Source of the DNA: Puffinus mauretanicus
Lineage: Eukaryota; Chordata; Aves; Procellariiformes; Procellariidae
DNA length: 64,000 nucleotides
NCBI GenBank assembly: GCA_023333565.1
Contig: JAJKFH010002594.1
Coordinates: 558,001 to 622,000, forward strand
Direction: 5' to 3'
Part shown: piece after piece, positions 49,431 to 62,400 of the stretch
How the letters are laid out: every line of letters begins with the position of its first letter
Position numbering within the stretch: the first letter of the stretch is position 1
Position numbers and translations under genes: made by a program
Notes under the pieces: model-generated
The model's input: the letters and a program-made list of their open reading frames with translations, nothing else
What the model was told of the DNA's origin: nothing
Database searches by the model: none

Positions 49431-49929
49431 TGGCCTTACCCATGGCTGCAATCTCTCCAGCGGTATACCTTCCCTGTCATAGGCTTATCCACGGCCACAC
49501 GCTTTGAGGTGTTCCAGCATGACCTCATGCACAGCCACTGACACTTCAAGGTGTACCTGCTGCAGCATGGACTTATCCACGGCCACAGATGTTTCGAGGT
49601 GTACCTTCTCCAGCGTGGACTTATCCTTAGGCCACAATCCCTTCAGAGGTATACCTGCTGCGGCACGGACATAACCACTGCCACAGACGTGATGGAGCCC
49701 TGCTTTCCTGGAGATGACTGAACACCTGCCTGCCAATGGGAAGTAGTGAATGAATTCCTTCTTTTGCTTTGCTTGCACGTGCGGCCTTTTGCTTTACTTA
49801 TTAAACTGTCTTTATCTCAACCCACGAGTTTCCTCACTTTTACTCTTCTCATTCTCTCCCCCATCCCATTGTAGGAGGAGTGAGCAAGCGGCTGTGTGGG
49901 GCTTAGTTGCTGGCTGGGGTTAAACCACA
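49431..49929 (+). mobile_element. Variant LTR with internal tandem array, inserted in CR1
   Basis: The right half (49689-49929) is homologous to the R/U5 side of the solo LTR at 45551-46115, in the opposite orientation: shared GAGATGACTGAACACCTGCC, GGGAAGTAGTGAATGAATTC, ATTAAA at 49800-49805, and the ...GGGGTTAAACCACA end. The left half is not the solo-LTR U3 but a ~48-bp tandem array, and the TATA segment of the relative is missing. The left boundary is uncertain. CAACA occurs at 49426-49430 and 49928-49932 and could be a target duplication, but the second copy overlaps the usual LTR end. Confidence 0.75.
49463..49697. repeat. ~48-bp tandem array (five diverged units)
   Basis: Units at 49463-49508, 49509-49550, 49551-49598, 49599-49648 and 49649-49697 (42-50 bp). 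Each begins GTGTACCT/GTATACCT-like, then a CAGCATGGACTTATCCACGG-type core and a CCAC tail. On the minus strand the middle units stay open and give ~16-residue peptide repeats (e.g. SVAVDKSMLQQVHLE) in a 97-codon frame; this follows from units near a multiple of three and need not mean coding. Confidence 0.88.
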
Positions 49930-49932
49930 ACA

Positions 49933-50198
49933 GACCTCTAAGATCATTGAGTCCATCCGTCAACCCAACACCACCATGCCCACTAAACCATGTCCCTAAG
50001 CGTCACATCTACACGTCTTTTAAATACTTCCAGGGAAGGTGACTCAATCACTTCCCTGGGCAGCCTGTTCCAATGCTTGACCACTCTTTCAGTAAAGAAA
50101 TTTTTCCTAAAGTCCAATCTAAACCTCCCTTGGTGCAGCTTGAGGCCATTTCCTCTAGTCCTATGGCTTGTTTCTTGGGAGAAGAGACCAACACCTCA
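49933..50198 (-). mobile_element. CR1 3' portion, right piece
   Basis: Resumes with GACCTCTAAGATCATTGAGT and follows the CR1 3' region as in the 10-kb copy (ACTAAACCATGTCCCTAAG, GGGCAGCCTGTTCCA, TTGAGGCCATTTCCTCT). The 5' end is truncated at about 50198. It repeats about 25 bp already present at the end of the left piece. Confidence 0.9.
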
Positions 50199-53100
50199 AA
50201 TGTAATTTCTCAACTGCCACATATAGCTTCCTATCAGTACTCAGGCTGGTTAAAGCCACTCAAGGCACATGTATCACTGACATACATTTGCCAGAGAAGG
50301 TACAAGGGCAAAAGTTCTCTCTGCCCCAACCTCACTTATTTACAGGGACTGGAGCACATGATGTGACATGGCCACCAACTTGCAGGTCCTGCACCCAAAG
50401 AGGGGCTAAGTCCTCTCCTGCTTTCAAAATGTGGTGGCAGCACACATTTCTACCAATCCGCCTGGCTTTAAATTATGGTTTATACAGTGAGAAATAGGCA
50501 ACCAACATTTCCTGAAGGAATTTCTCCTCTCCCATTCATTTATGAGCAAGTAATTGGGCACACAGGGAACAGATCAGTATATCAAAGCAGTCAGTGTTTG
50601 GGCCCCTCTACAAATGCAGCAAATTTTTTTGGCAAGTTTTTCTTCTGAGTAGGTTTAGTGTGGTCCCCTGGACCAAATATTCCCATCAGGCGTGTGGTTT
50701 GAAGCCAGTCAGACGACCACCATCAGGAGCTGGAGGCAAAGCTTCTGGTATCTTAAAATGCATTTGAGCTATATTCTAACATTGTTCTTAGTTTTGTGTT
50801 TCTTGGATATTTTTCAATGCATGTTTGGGGACTTATTCCACTTCCAAATCACAGTTTTACTAAACAGGAAAAAATTTTTCCGCTAAACCACAGGTAAATC
50901 AGAAACAAGAACAGAAATAAGGTTGCCACCTACTATTAAACTGAAGCTTAACTCTGTGTTATTTGACTGTGACGCAAAGAAGTAATTAATCTTGTGCATA
51001 CATGTGTGAGCACTGGATGTGACTGTTTTCTCTGGAGTTTCTTGTACCTCCGGCAGCAGTGACACATCAGGATCTCTAATGGGAACAAAATCAGAATATA
51101 TGAGCAATCCCATATCTATGACTTTAAGGAGTCTGCAAACGTCATTCATCTGCCAATAAAATATTTCCCAAGATAATTTATTCCAAACTGGGATTATCTT
51201 TTAGTCCATAAAGTGTCTAACGAAACTCTATTAATGCAAGTGCAGAGACCAGCTGGATGTTTTTATGCAGTTTATCATCCAGTATGCGTAAAAGCGAAGG
51301 GATTGTTAAGTCTAACAAGCCTTTGTTCCAGAACACTGCAGCTGGGCCTGTTGGACCCACCCGCATCTGGGGGTGATTTGGAAGAGGTAAGCTACGAAAT
51401 CTGATAACATCTGCATTGAGGAATCAACTGGTAAAATTCATAACATGTTTAGTGTGAAAATCTCATCCTTTCCCTGCTTTTATATAAAGTGATGGTGCGG
51501 CCCTGAGTTCTGGCTGATGAAGAGCATCCTTGGTGCAGGAAGTATGGAGACAAGCACAGTTCTTTTCCAAAGGAGCCTTGCAAGTCCAAACCTGTGGGTA
51601 TATTGAGGGCAGTATCCAGAAGTTTTGCCTTATCTTGGGCATTATCATGGCGAGGATTCAGTGCATCCGGATCTCTTGAGGTCTCATTACAGCCAACCTA
51701 CCTGGATTTCCAAAAATGACCAAATCCTACTTTGATTTAAGTCTGCATAGTGACATTGACTTACTTTGTCAGAATTACAGACAGTATTGCCAATCCGTGT
51801 CTTGTATTGCTGAATACACCTAGATTTGCAGCCTGTAAGTCCCCAGAAACAAGAAGCATTATGACATAAAACTTTGAATACCAGGAATACAGCTAGACAC
51901 AGATCAGCCTTGACTTGTTTTATGTATGGCATACTGGGCTATATCAAGAGAGGATATTCACTATGATTTCTATCTATGTCATAATTTTGTGGGCATAGTA
52001 GGTGATCTGTATTTTGAAAATAATGCGGCCCAATGTCCTCAGTTCTGCCCCATAATCTTTATTCCAGTCTGAGGGAGAAGGGAGGGCAGATACTCTCATG
52101 CTGACTTCTCAAAATGTGATTTTCAGTAAGGCAACTTGAATATTAGCCCAGCTCCGCACTAGGTTTCCTGTCCTGAAAACGCAACAATCAAATAAAAAAA
52201 CGCAATTTTTAATAAATTGCACTCCACCTATTAGTCAAAATATTCCTTTTTTTAGTAAAAAAAATTATAAAAACATGTTTTTATGAATTAAAGAAATATT
52301 CTTATAATAGATGAAAATATGTAAAATATTTATTAGTAGTTTACTTTCTCAAAATGTGTATGTGTGTACACATATATTTTTACACACATATATTTTTACA
52401 CATATAGGCACAGGAAATAGGTTTTTTTAAAATCACTACTAGATCCCTCACATTTGAAAATTGGAAGACACTGCAGATAGTTTTGTTTCTGTATGTCTGA
52501 AAAGCCTCTGTAGGCTGTCAGCTTACTAAGTGCATTCGATATCTTTTGTGGTATGGGGCAACTCTCAGCTTCACAAAATTTGTCTTATTATCATCCATCA
52601 CTACTCCAGTCAAATCATTCCGGAGGCAAGAGAACATAAGACGCATCTTAAGTGTGATTACACTGAAAAAAAATGAGGCTGTGGATTTCTATGCAGTCTT
52701 TTTCAACAGTCTGTAGGAAATACTCATTTTCCAGGCACAAAAATATTCTTTTTCTGATGTCATCTTTCTTTTTACTGTTAATGAAGTGGAACGGTGAGCT
52801 AAGTTGAAAATGAATCACCATATAAACTATTTGAGAGTAAAACTGAAGCACAAGCAAATATTGGTTAAGATTTTGTATGCAAATAATGCTCTATGCAGCT
52901 GTTACAAGAATGCATTTTTTATCAATTCAAACTCTCTTATATGGTAATAGTACCTATATCATATCACTTAAATAGTAATAAATACCTTGTCCAAAATACT
53001 TTTTACCAAAAACCAATAATCAAGCATTATCACTACTTGTGCATATATTTTATATAAAATTTCATCTCTAAATTGTACTCTGGATTCTTTCTCAAACGCA

Positions 53101-55249
53101 GTAAGTTTGTCTGCCAGATTTGTTGTATCTGTCATTGTTAAAACCAATTAAAACTCATATAAAAATCTCTGTTTGTAAATTTTGTTGTGCATCGCTCATA
53201 GATGAAACACTTTTATTCTCTTTTCCTTTGCATGTTAAGGTTTTGATATAGGGTATGGTAAGAAGGCTTTTGCTAGCAAAGTGCGCTGGAACTGCACACT
53301 TCTGGGTGTGTGATCTCACTTTAGCTCAGCCTCGATTTAGGTGGCAGGACATTCAACAGAGGATGATCTTTCACCCAGTGCCACCCTGTCGCAGACATTT
53401 GTGAGCTTTGGGCTGGAGGTTTGATGACTAGACAGAAAGTGAGGGGGGTGAAATGGTGAAGGGAAAACTGATCTCAATCCTCATGCTGGAAACTGGTCAC
53501 AGTCAATTGCCATCTTAGGGACAACCAAAGAAGGCATGCAGTGGGATGTTTGCATTGCAGATGAACAACAGTTTACAGGTCTGAGACATACTCTGAGACA
53601 TACCCATAACTTCAAGCCGTATGAACATCTCTGGACAGTCTCTGAAGTTCGGGGTGACCTGAGGCATGACATCTTGATTTTGCTTTGTCTTTGTAGAGAG
53701 CCTTATCACGTAGGAAGGACCCTAGACATCTTGTCTAACTGATATTGGTCATGTGATGTTACCATAATAGCAAATGAAATAGATGAAGACTATGGACCAG
53801 GAACTTTGCTGAGGCCTACCTACACAGTAGGTAAATAATTTTAAACTTTTAAAACTCATAAGATATGTGAAGTTTTCTTATTTCAATAGGATTAAAACAG
53901 CACCATCACAAGTGTCCGTAAATAGCCAGTTCAATCATTAATTAGATTGGCATCAGCGGTACCTCCTGCCCCCACTATCACAAAGTTTGCCAACCTGGAT
54001 CCCCCCTGTCTGGGGGGAAATGTAATTTCTGTTGCTACTCCTATTTGCAGCAGTAGTGCTAAAATCACTGGACCAAAACTATTATGCTAGGTGTTGTAAG
54101 TGAATGATAATAGAAGATAACTCTTGCTCTAAAGAGCATATGATCTGAATAGAAAAAATGGACAGAAAAGGGAGAGAAAAGACAGGATCCAAGTGTCATC
54201 ATTCCCATTTTACAGAAAGGAAACCATGATATAAAAGACTTAGGGTAAACAAAAAGCTGTGGTAGATCTGGGATTGGGAGATGGATTTCCTCTCTGCATC
54301 CCACGAACACCATTTTAAGCTACCCTCTGCAGAACTCTGCAGGAAGTGAATTGCAAAACAAAGAGAAACTTACGTTCTTATGGCTGCATATTCACATGCC
54401 TGTTTTCCAGGGATCCTACTGCCTACTTTCTGTATTTTCGAATTCTTTCTTACTATTAGCCTTTTCCCTGTAGTTTGCTGTAAAGAAACATACAGTATAA
54501 AATATGCTAAACAAATTCTAACATGAGGTGGTACAGGAAAACAAGAGCAATTACCTTCACAGTCAAAAGGAGTACTACTTTGGACAGATTATAAACATCT
54601 ATGAAATACCTTTCTTATATTTGTTTTTTCCTCCAAATGTATCTTTTGTTTGGTGTTTTGGATTCTCCTGGCATTGACAATTTTGCCTTTTCTTTCTTAG
54701 AGCAATTTGTTTTGGTCCTTCATAAGGTGTATAACAAAGGTTTCTCTGAATTCAGATGAAGTCCAAGTACGTGTCTCTAGATAAAGGCTTCATACATAGA
54801 GGACAATGCTGGATTCTCACAACAAAAATCCTTTGCCTAGACTTTGCTTTGGTCCCACACACCTGATGTCTTTTGCACACCTGCAGGATACTCCACATTT
54901 CTTACTGTTCTCCCTGCCTTTGGTGATGATGCCGAAAGCTGGATGCCACATGTGCTTGACCTGCAGACATACTGCATCCTCCTGAGAAGACCTCAGTAAA
55001 AGCAGAGACAGTTGATGTTAGTCAGTACAGCTTAGTAAAAGAATGGAGCAGCTTTATTCTAGACCTGTGTTTTGGACCTCTGCATCTTGCACCTGCTTAC
55101 TCAAACACGTTTGCTTTTCCAGGCTGGCTGTGACTCTTGTGCAGATCCGGCAGATACCTACGTAAGGATGTCCCTCTGGAGCCACTGATGCAGTTGAAAT
55201 TATGCCCCCATGAAAAGCATTTTGCTGGCATATAGTAGACTTGGTTTTC
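50199..55249. other. Unannotated background
   Basis: No gene or transposon recognised. It includes a duplicated ACACATATATTTTTAC motif around 52367-52402. Frames are all short. Confidence 0.6.
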
Positions 55250-56475
55250 TCTACCTCCTTCTCTTCTCTAGGCTGAATAACCCCAACTCTCTCAGCCTTT
55301 CTTCACAGGAGAGGCATTCCATTCCCCTGATCATTTTTGTGGCCCTCCTCTGGACCTGCTCCAACAGGTCCATGTCTTTCTTGTGCTGAGGGCTCCAGAG
55401 CTGGATGCAGTATTCCAGGTGGGGTCTCATGAGAGCAGAGTAGAGGGGCAGAATCACCTCCCTCGACCTGCTGGCCACGCTTCTTTTGATGCAGCCCAGG
55501 ATACGGTTGGCCTTCTGGGCTGCGAGCACACATTGTCAGCTCATGTCCAGCTTTTCCTCCACCAGTACCCCCAAGTCCTTCTCAGCAGGGCTGCTCTCAA
55601 TCCCTTCATCCCCCAGTCTGTGTTGATACTGGGGGTTGCCCCGACCCAGGTGCAGGACCCTGCACTTGGCCTTGTTGAACCTCACGAGGTTCACATGGGC
55701 CCACTTCTTGAGCTTGTCCAAGTCTCTCTGGGTGGCATCCTGTCCCTCAGGCATGTCAACTGCACCACTCAGCTTGGCGTCATCTGCAAACTTGCTGAGG
55801 GTGCACTCGATCCCACTGTCTGTGTCGTTGATGAAGATATTAAACAAGTACCGATCCCAGTACAGACCCCTGCAGGACACCACTTGTCACCGATCTCCAT
55901 CTGGACATTGAGCTGTTGACCACTACCCTCTGGATGTGACCATCCAACCAATTCCTCATCCACCGGTCAGTCCACCCATCAAGTCCACATCTCTTCTGTT
56001 TAGAGAGAAGGATGTTGAGGGGGACCGTGTCAAAGGCCTTACAGAGGTCCAGATAGACGACATCGGTAGCTCTTCCCATGTTCACTGCTGTAGTCACTCC
56101 ATCATAGAAGGCCACTAGGTTGGTCAGGCAGACTTGCCCTTAGTGAAGCCATGCTGGCTGTCTTGAATCACCTCCCTGTCCTCCCTGTGCCTTAGCATAG
56201 CTTCCAGGAGGATCTGTTCCATGACCTTCCCAGGCACAGAGGTGAGACTGACAGGCCTGTAGTTCCCCAAGTTTTCCTTTTTTCCTTTTTGAAAATGGGG
56301 GTTATGTTTCTCCTTTTCAAGTCAGTGGGAACTTCACCGGGCTGCCATGACTTCTCAAATACGATGGATAGTGGTTTAGCAACTTCATCCACCAGTTCCC
56401 TCAGGACCCGCGGATGGATCTCATCAGGTCCCATGGACTTGTGCACCTTCAGGTTCCTTATATGTCTCAAACCTG
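55250..56475 (-). mobile_element. CR1 LINE fragment, older subfamily, no 3' tail
   Basis: A minus-strand CR1 body of about 1.2 kb covering the RT domain from the [17 protein letters not shown] segment (near 56440) through to FSLEKRRR (55251). The 3' tail that all other copies here possess (about 250-300 bp ending in the ATTCTATG repeat) is absent, and the 5' part is missing too. Sequence between the subdomains is diverged, indicating an older insertion than the copy at 10 kb. Confidence 0.93.
55251..56470 (-). pseudogene. CR1 reverse transcriptase remnant, multiply frameshifted
   Basis: Four consecutive frames reconstruct the order of a CR1 RT. 56192-56470 has the [13 protein letters not shown] fingers segment and PIFKK. 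55840-56115 has motif A ([12 protein letters not shown]) and motif B altered to [10 protein letters not shown]. 55536-55883 has motif C FADD intact, then RVLHLG and EKDLGVLVE. 55251-55529 has the AQKANRILG and VILPLYSAL thumb region. Frame changes occur between the first three, and an in-frame stop (55536-55538) separates the last two. No activity is possible. Confidence 0.92.
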
Positions 56476-59400
56476 ATTTTCTCCTACAGTGGGTATCACC
56501 ACCTCTAACATTTTATTGTCACAAAGCTGAAATGCATTAGGAAAGGACTATTATTCCTTTGTACAATAGGGGAACTTTGGCAAAAAAAAATAATCCTAGG
56601 TATTAAATGACTTACACTCAAGGCAATGTCCAAGTCCTTTCTAACTCCGACAGTAGATACTGAATTCCAAAATGATGACTTCCAAATCCCTACTTAAGCA
56701 AAAGGACCCCCAAATACTTATACCTCCTAGTTTTCAACATTAAAATGCACCACATCCTTGAGGGTTTTCTTTTTGATATGCCTAATGGCCCCTCCTTGTT
56801 GACAGCAGTGAGTAACAGATCACTATTTCATTCTCAGCTCCACTAGCATCTGAACAGGCTGGCTCTCTACAGATGTTAGTTAGTTGGTTCAACCTCCTAG
56901 ATACAGTAGAAATATGCTAGTTCTATTACTAGGGTGGTTGATGCTGAAGTGAGACTTAGGGACCACTATCCTCAGTGTAAGTGCCTCACTGTGAGAGACT
57001 ACTTTAGGTTGGGGAAAAGGCGTAGAGAACTTGTAAAGTCATTTTGTTGATGTGTGACCACCTATTTTGTATATCCACTGGTGTCTTCATCTGGGAAAAT
57101 TTGCTGGGATGGAAGTTCTGAGTGATGCAGGAGACCCTAGCATGAGGCAGTCTGGTCTGAACAGGCTGTTCTGTGGGAAGCTGATGTTGCTGTATGTATA
57201 TCTGTACATACATGTATGCATGTACATATGTAAAAGGAGGAAGAAACAGAGAGAGAAAACAGATTGTGAATGAAACAGACCTCTGTCAGACTTTCTGTCT
57301 CCAGACAATTACTAAATAACCGATTGAAATATGCCAAATATCAGATATGGCTTCGTCTTCCCCTACTTGGGGTGAGAGGAGACTAACTTTTTTACTTTTC
57401 TTTAGAAAAATCTGTTTAATGACAACTGTGTCAGAAAGATTTAATATTTCTTATTTTAAAATTTCAAAAGTGAACTTGTTCTTACCTGCTTTAGATACTT
57501 ATGTCATTCAAGGTGGTTGAAATATTCATTCTTGTGACTTCTTGGCTGTGCATGCCAGCCTACATCACCTGGTATTCTCCTACTACTAATTTCCATATTG
57601 ACCTTTCACAGAAAAGGCAGGGATTTGTCTCTTCTCAGTTCCCTTGCATATGTTCCATTGCCAAGGGACAGAAACACAACACAATATCCATATTCACATC
57701 TGTATAAGTCTAGAATGCTAAAATTGCTTTTACTTCTAGCTCAGACTTCTTTTCAAAAAAATTACCTACTCCCAACGTGGTTCCATTTTCAGTCTTGCAG
57801 AATGTTTTCCCTACATATACACCTTTCTCATAAACATTATCCTCTACATCATGATTGTTGGTAGCATTATTAGCACAGTCCTTGCTTTCATTTTCATATG
57901 TAATTGCACTATTACTCGCTATTTTGTTCAAAAAATCATTCTGTTTTAATCAGCTTTGGCAGAGAAACCTTACCTTCAACTGGTTGCTGCACATAGTTAA
58001 GAGTGGGTCTGCTTCCAAATGCAATTTGATCTCATTACTAAACAGAGGCTGAGTTTCCGATAACTGTATACCATTTCTCTAAGTCCTAATTTCTCCTTTT
58101 GCAATTACTAGGTAAGGGTCCTTCCACATGACTTGTCTGTTTTTTTTCTTGTGATTCCTTGACATAGAATGTTGTCCTTGTGCATCTGTACCCTGAGAAT
58201 GGTTTTGGTAGGTATCGGTGCTGAGTCAGTCTGACAGATTTGATGGGTAACTATTTGACTCATTCAGTCAGATCTTGAGATAAAAAGCAGATGTCTATTT
58301 GATGCATATGAGCACAGAGGTCTGTTTTAGACAACTACTAACTTAGGCCAACCCTGTCACCAGTGTAAAGTATTTTTACATTCACATCCTCCAGATGTCC
58401 TGTTGTTTAATGTGCCTGCATAGTCTGATGGTTGCTTTAGTGATGTTAAGTAGCATGGGACCCAATTACTAAATTCTTAGCAAGTTTTTAATTACTTGGT
58501 GCTCATTTTCCAGGTAAAGGGATTTTTCAGCCTGCAATATTTTAAATCACTTTATTATTAAAATTTGGAGAAAATAATTCTTTTAAGACTTAGATTTGGG
58601 AAAACATATGCCATGTATACTTTCTCTCTCTCTCATACACATACATACCATCTGTCCCTTTTTTCCCTCCCAGCTCTCCAGCACAAAAACCCTGTTTATA
58701 CATAGAATAATATCCCTGTTTCAGCCACGAATAATTTGAGGTTTCCTTTGCTCTGCTGTCATCTCTCCTTCTTTGGGATGGCAGAAGGTAGGCCCAGAAG
58801 AGCCATCAGATCTGGGCTGCAAACCAGGGCTCCCTTTTGCTCCAGTGAAGGGTTTGTCTCCAGCCCACACAGAAGAGCCAGGAAATGATAAAGGTTCCTA
58901 CTCCGCTGCCTTGATGTCTGTGTCTCTGAACAGTGGAAAACAGACCAAACCAAAGCATCAATTGGTTGGGACAGCTGGTTATTTCTGACAATTCTACATC
59001 CTGTGAACTGACGTTAATTAATGTCTTGTGAACTAGTCCTCTTTCTGGTCAGCTCTTCCAAAATGCCAGTCGATATTATGCCTATTGACATTATATGGAG
59101 GCGAAACATTTCCATAGGAGGATTATGCTGATAAAAGAAAATGGCAACACTTCTTGTGGGAAGATAAAAGAGAAAAAGAAAGATCAATGAACAGTTCAGT
59201 ACAAATTAGCAGTGGGGGTAAGACCAGTCTTGCCCCTCTCTGCATTTTTGGCAAAGACATACTAATTGATTCTTCAGATGAGTGAGCAGTGATGCTTGCT
59301 AATTCTAAGAGATGTTTGTTTTCTTGGCTGTTCTTGCTAAGTAACAAACCTTTAAAAATTCCCTTGGGGATGGGTGAAAAGTGGAAAAATTAGAAATAAA

Positions 59401-62400
59401 CACATTTTAATTAGTCTCATTAGAAATTCTTTGCACATGCCGCAATTAAATTACTTGTAGTTGCCTTGAAGAAATTTCAAAAGACTGTCCTTATTACAAA
59501 GGTTTTTAAATTGCTCTTTACTTTTGAAATGACACACAAATTCTTTTTTTAAATTGCCTTTTGTTAAAAATGTAATTTGGTAATTGGAATAAGATCAGGC
59601 ATACTAGGAAGAGAAGGAAGACTGGACATAACAAAAAGTCACATTTTTGGACATTTAAAAGATTTCCCCTTAAAAAAGGTATAGATTGAAGAAAGAATAA
59701 ATTTAACTAACCTCTGTAATGCAGATCTGAGTTTAAACCATGCAGCAAGATACATTTCCCTGGTTGTGGGCAATTATGGCAAATTTGGCAGATGTTCTGG
59801 AGACTGTGAATTCAATTTTATTGTCTGATGCTTGCCATTTACAAGATTTCATAAAAGCATTAATTAAATACACAGAAACAGTCTTACCAGTTTGCTTGAA
59901 CATCAGATAAACTGTTTTGCTCAGTTTGCTTTTTGCAGAAATGGCAATACATTATAAGATCGTCCACTTTTCCACGTTCTTTATTTTGCAGTGCATATAT
60001 AGTTGCTTAAAATGTTGCAAGAGATCTACTTCAGTAAGAATCTTTTCATGATGCAAATATACAAGCTGCTTTTAATGACCATGTTATTTCTGGGGTTTAT
60101 TCAGCAGTCTTAGAAGGATCAGAGCTTGCTGTACTTCAAGCAAATTATGTAATGATGACATTATGTCATTACAACATAACAAAGCACGTCACTAATCTGT
60201 CCAGACAACCCACATTTTGAGATGATCAGAGCGAACTAAATTCCTGTTGTTTCATTTTGCCATTAGTGGTTCAAACCATCTATGAACTGGTGAAGTACAG
60301 AACCTTTTTAAATTCATATCTCTGAAGAGCATTCGGATCACAAAAGTGAATAGTGTTTCTGGTAGAGAGTGGGTGGTTAGATACAGGCCTAACCTGCACA
60401 CAGACACTGTACTGGGCTTCTTTGAACAGTTGTATTAGGTCAACACATTTGGTGTGAAAGATAATTTGGGCACTGAGAGTGCAATTTTTGCATACAGAAT
60501 GGGAAATCTGGCTGCAATAGTACTTATATGAGACAAATGCTGTGCTCAAACTCAAACAAAAGCTCTGAATCCTGAATTGTACAAACGTATTTAAGAAATA
60601 AGGGAAGGTGACATAAGCCTTTAGACTACTCCAGAAAAATGAATTAAATTATTAGATAAGGTTGTTTCAGAGAGACATCTTTGTAGGTGGACACTGACTT
60701 TTGCTATACATGTGTGTGTATGACACAAATGTTACCATTTTGCCAGAAAGGCCAGAGGAACAAGAGGCTGTGCCAAAGGACTGGGCTTTTACATGGCTCA
60801 CAGATGGAAAGTAATTAAGTACACATGTTGGTTTGTATGTGTGGGTGGGGAAGCATTTTAGAACACTAAGAGGAAAGTAAGCAAAATAAATTTACAGCCT
60901 TGCCAAGGCAGTATCAGCAGCCATGGATAGTTAAATATTTTTCATGAATGTCAGCTGATAAAAACAATCCCTTCACAGAGGGACTGAAAGCCAGGTTTCT
61001 TCTTTTGCAATTAAGTATCATAAATATCAAGCTAGAAAGGTGTGACTCTGCTTACTCCCTCTTTCTGGCCTCCAGAAACACAAGCTCTTTTATGCAAAGT
61101 GGAGAAAAGTCTAAAGGAGAGTTACGGAAAATCTACACTTCCCCAGACAGAGAAGAGAATGAATCCAGTTGTCCTGCATTTTAGAAAATCTTCCTACCAC
61201 AAAGGTAATTTTGGGGGTTCCTTCTTCTTATTATGCCATGTCTGAAAAAAATCACATCAATTCTTTCAGTTTGTGTAGTCTTGTACTACAGTTGTTTGGA
61301 TTATTCTATGAAGGCTTCCTTCATAGGCTCCTATGAGAAAGTGAGAAACTCGAGGACCAGAGATATTAAAACTGGTGAGCTGAAGGCAACGAGAGGGTTG
61401 GTCCACAAATTAAACCTCCTTGAGGTAGCGATGTGTGGCACATCTTTCTGAACCAGTGGAAAGGATCAGCTTGCCTTGTGGGCTTATTCATTCACAAGTA
61501 GGTGTGTGTAGTCTGCAGGGTTTTCATCACCATGTCTATTTATATGGAATGTATTATATGAAGGTGAATGAGAGAAACAATCCTGTTGCTCTGGGAACTG
61601 CTCTCCTTTATGCAATGTATTTTTTCCTTGTCTCACTATATGATTTTAAGTAGTTTAAAACACATTTTATTAGACTATAGAGAAAATGCTGCAGGGCAGT
61701 TTTTAAGTTTCTAAAATGATAATAGTTAAGAATCACTGAAAGAGATATTCTGGATTTCTCCAAGTACATCTTGATCTGATATAAGGTGTGTCTTAGGGAG
61801 AGCAGTTCTAATGACCTTGCAAGCATTAAAGCATTCACATAGGACAGTAATTTTTTCAAAAATCTCCAAATCCAGCCTTTTACATTTCCACAGCCCTTCT
61901 TTATGTGGACAGCCATCAGCAGTTTTTTCCTATAACTTCTTTGTGTAGATGAGGCATCACTTCAATAATCATATTAGAGCTCTAAGATGGTAACTTAAGA
62001 CAGTAAGGAAACAGCTCCCTTGAAAAGATGAGCAAAGCACCTGTACATTCTCTGTGGGCAAATCCATTATCCTTCCTTTTCCCCTTCCTCACAGACACAT
62101 GCATGAAAGATTTAGGAGACAACTGTAGTTGAATCTTACAGAGATTTTTCTCTTTCCTGGCAATTTTCATCAGTGAATCCGAGAGCTGAAATCTTAGTTC
62201 AGAGTTCCAAAGTTTCACTTCGATCTCTTAAAAAAAGTGTTTCAACTCCATGACTCTAAGCATGATGAAGATAAGAAATGTTGTCTCTTTAAACTTCTAA
62301 CTTTGCAACCCCATATGGCCATATACAGTGAAATTGCCGGGTGTGAGTTATGAAGAAAATCCTCTTTAGGTCTTCAGGCACAGTGACTCTTACTTTAAGA

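Noticed and set aside
55383..56118. 178-codon and other plus-strand frames over the CR1 at 55-56 kb
   Set aside because: Antisense of CR1 RT; motifs are on the minus strand.
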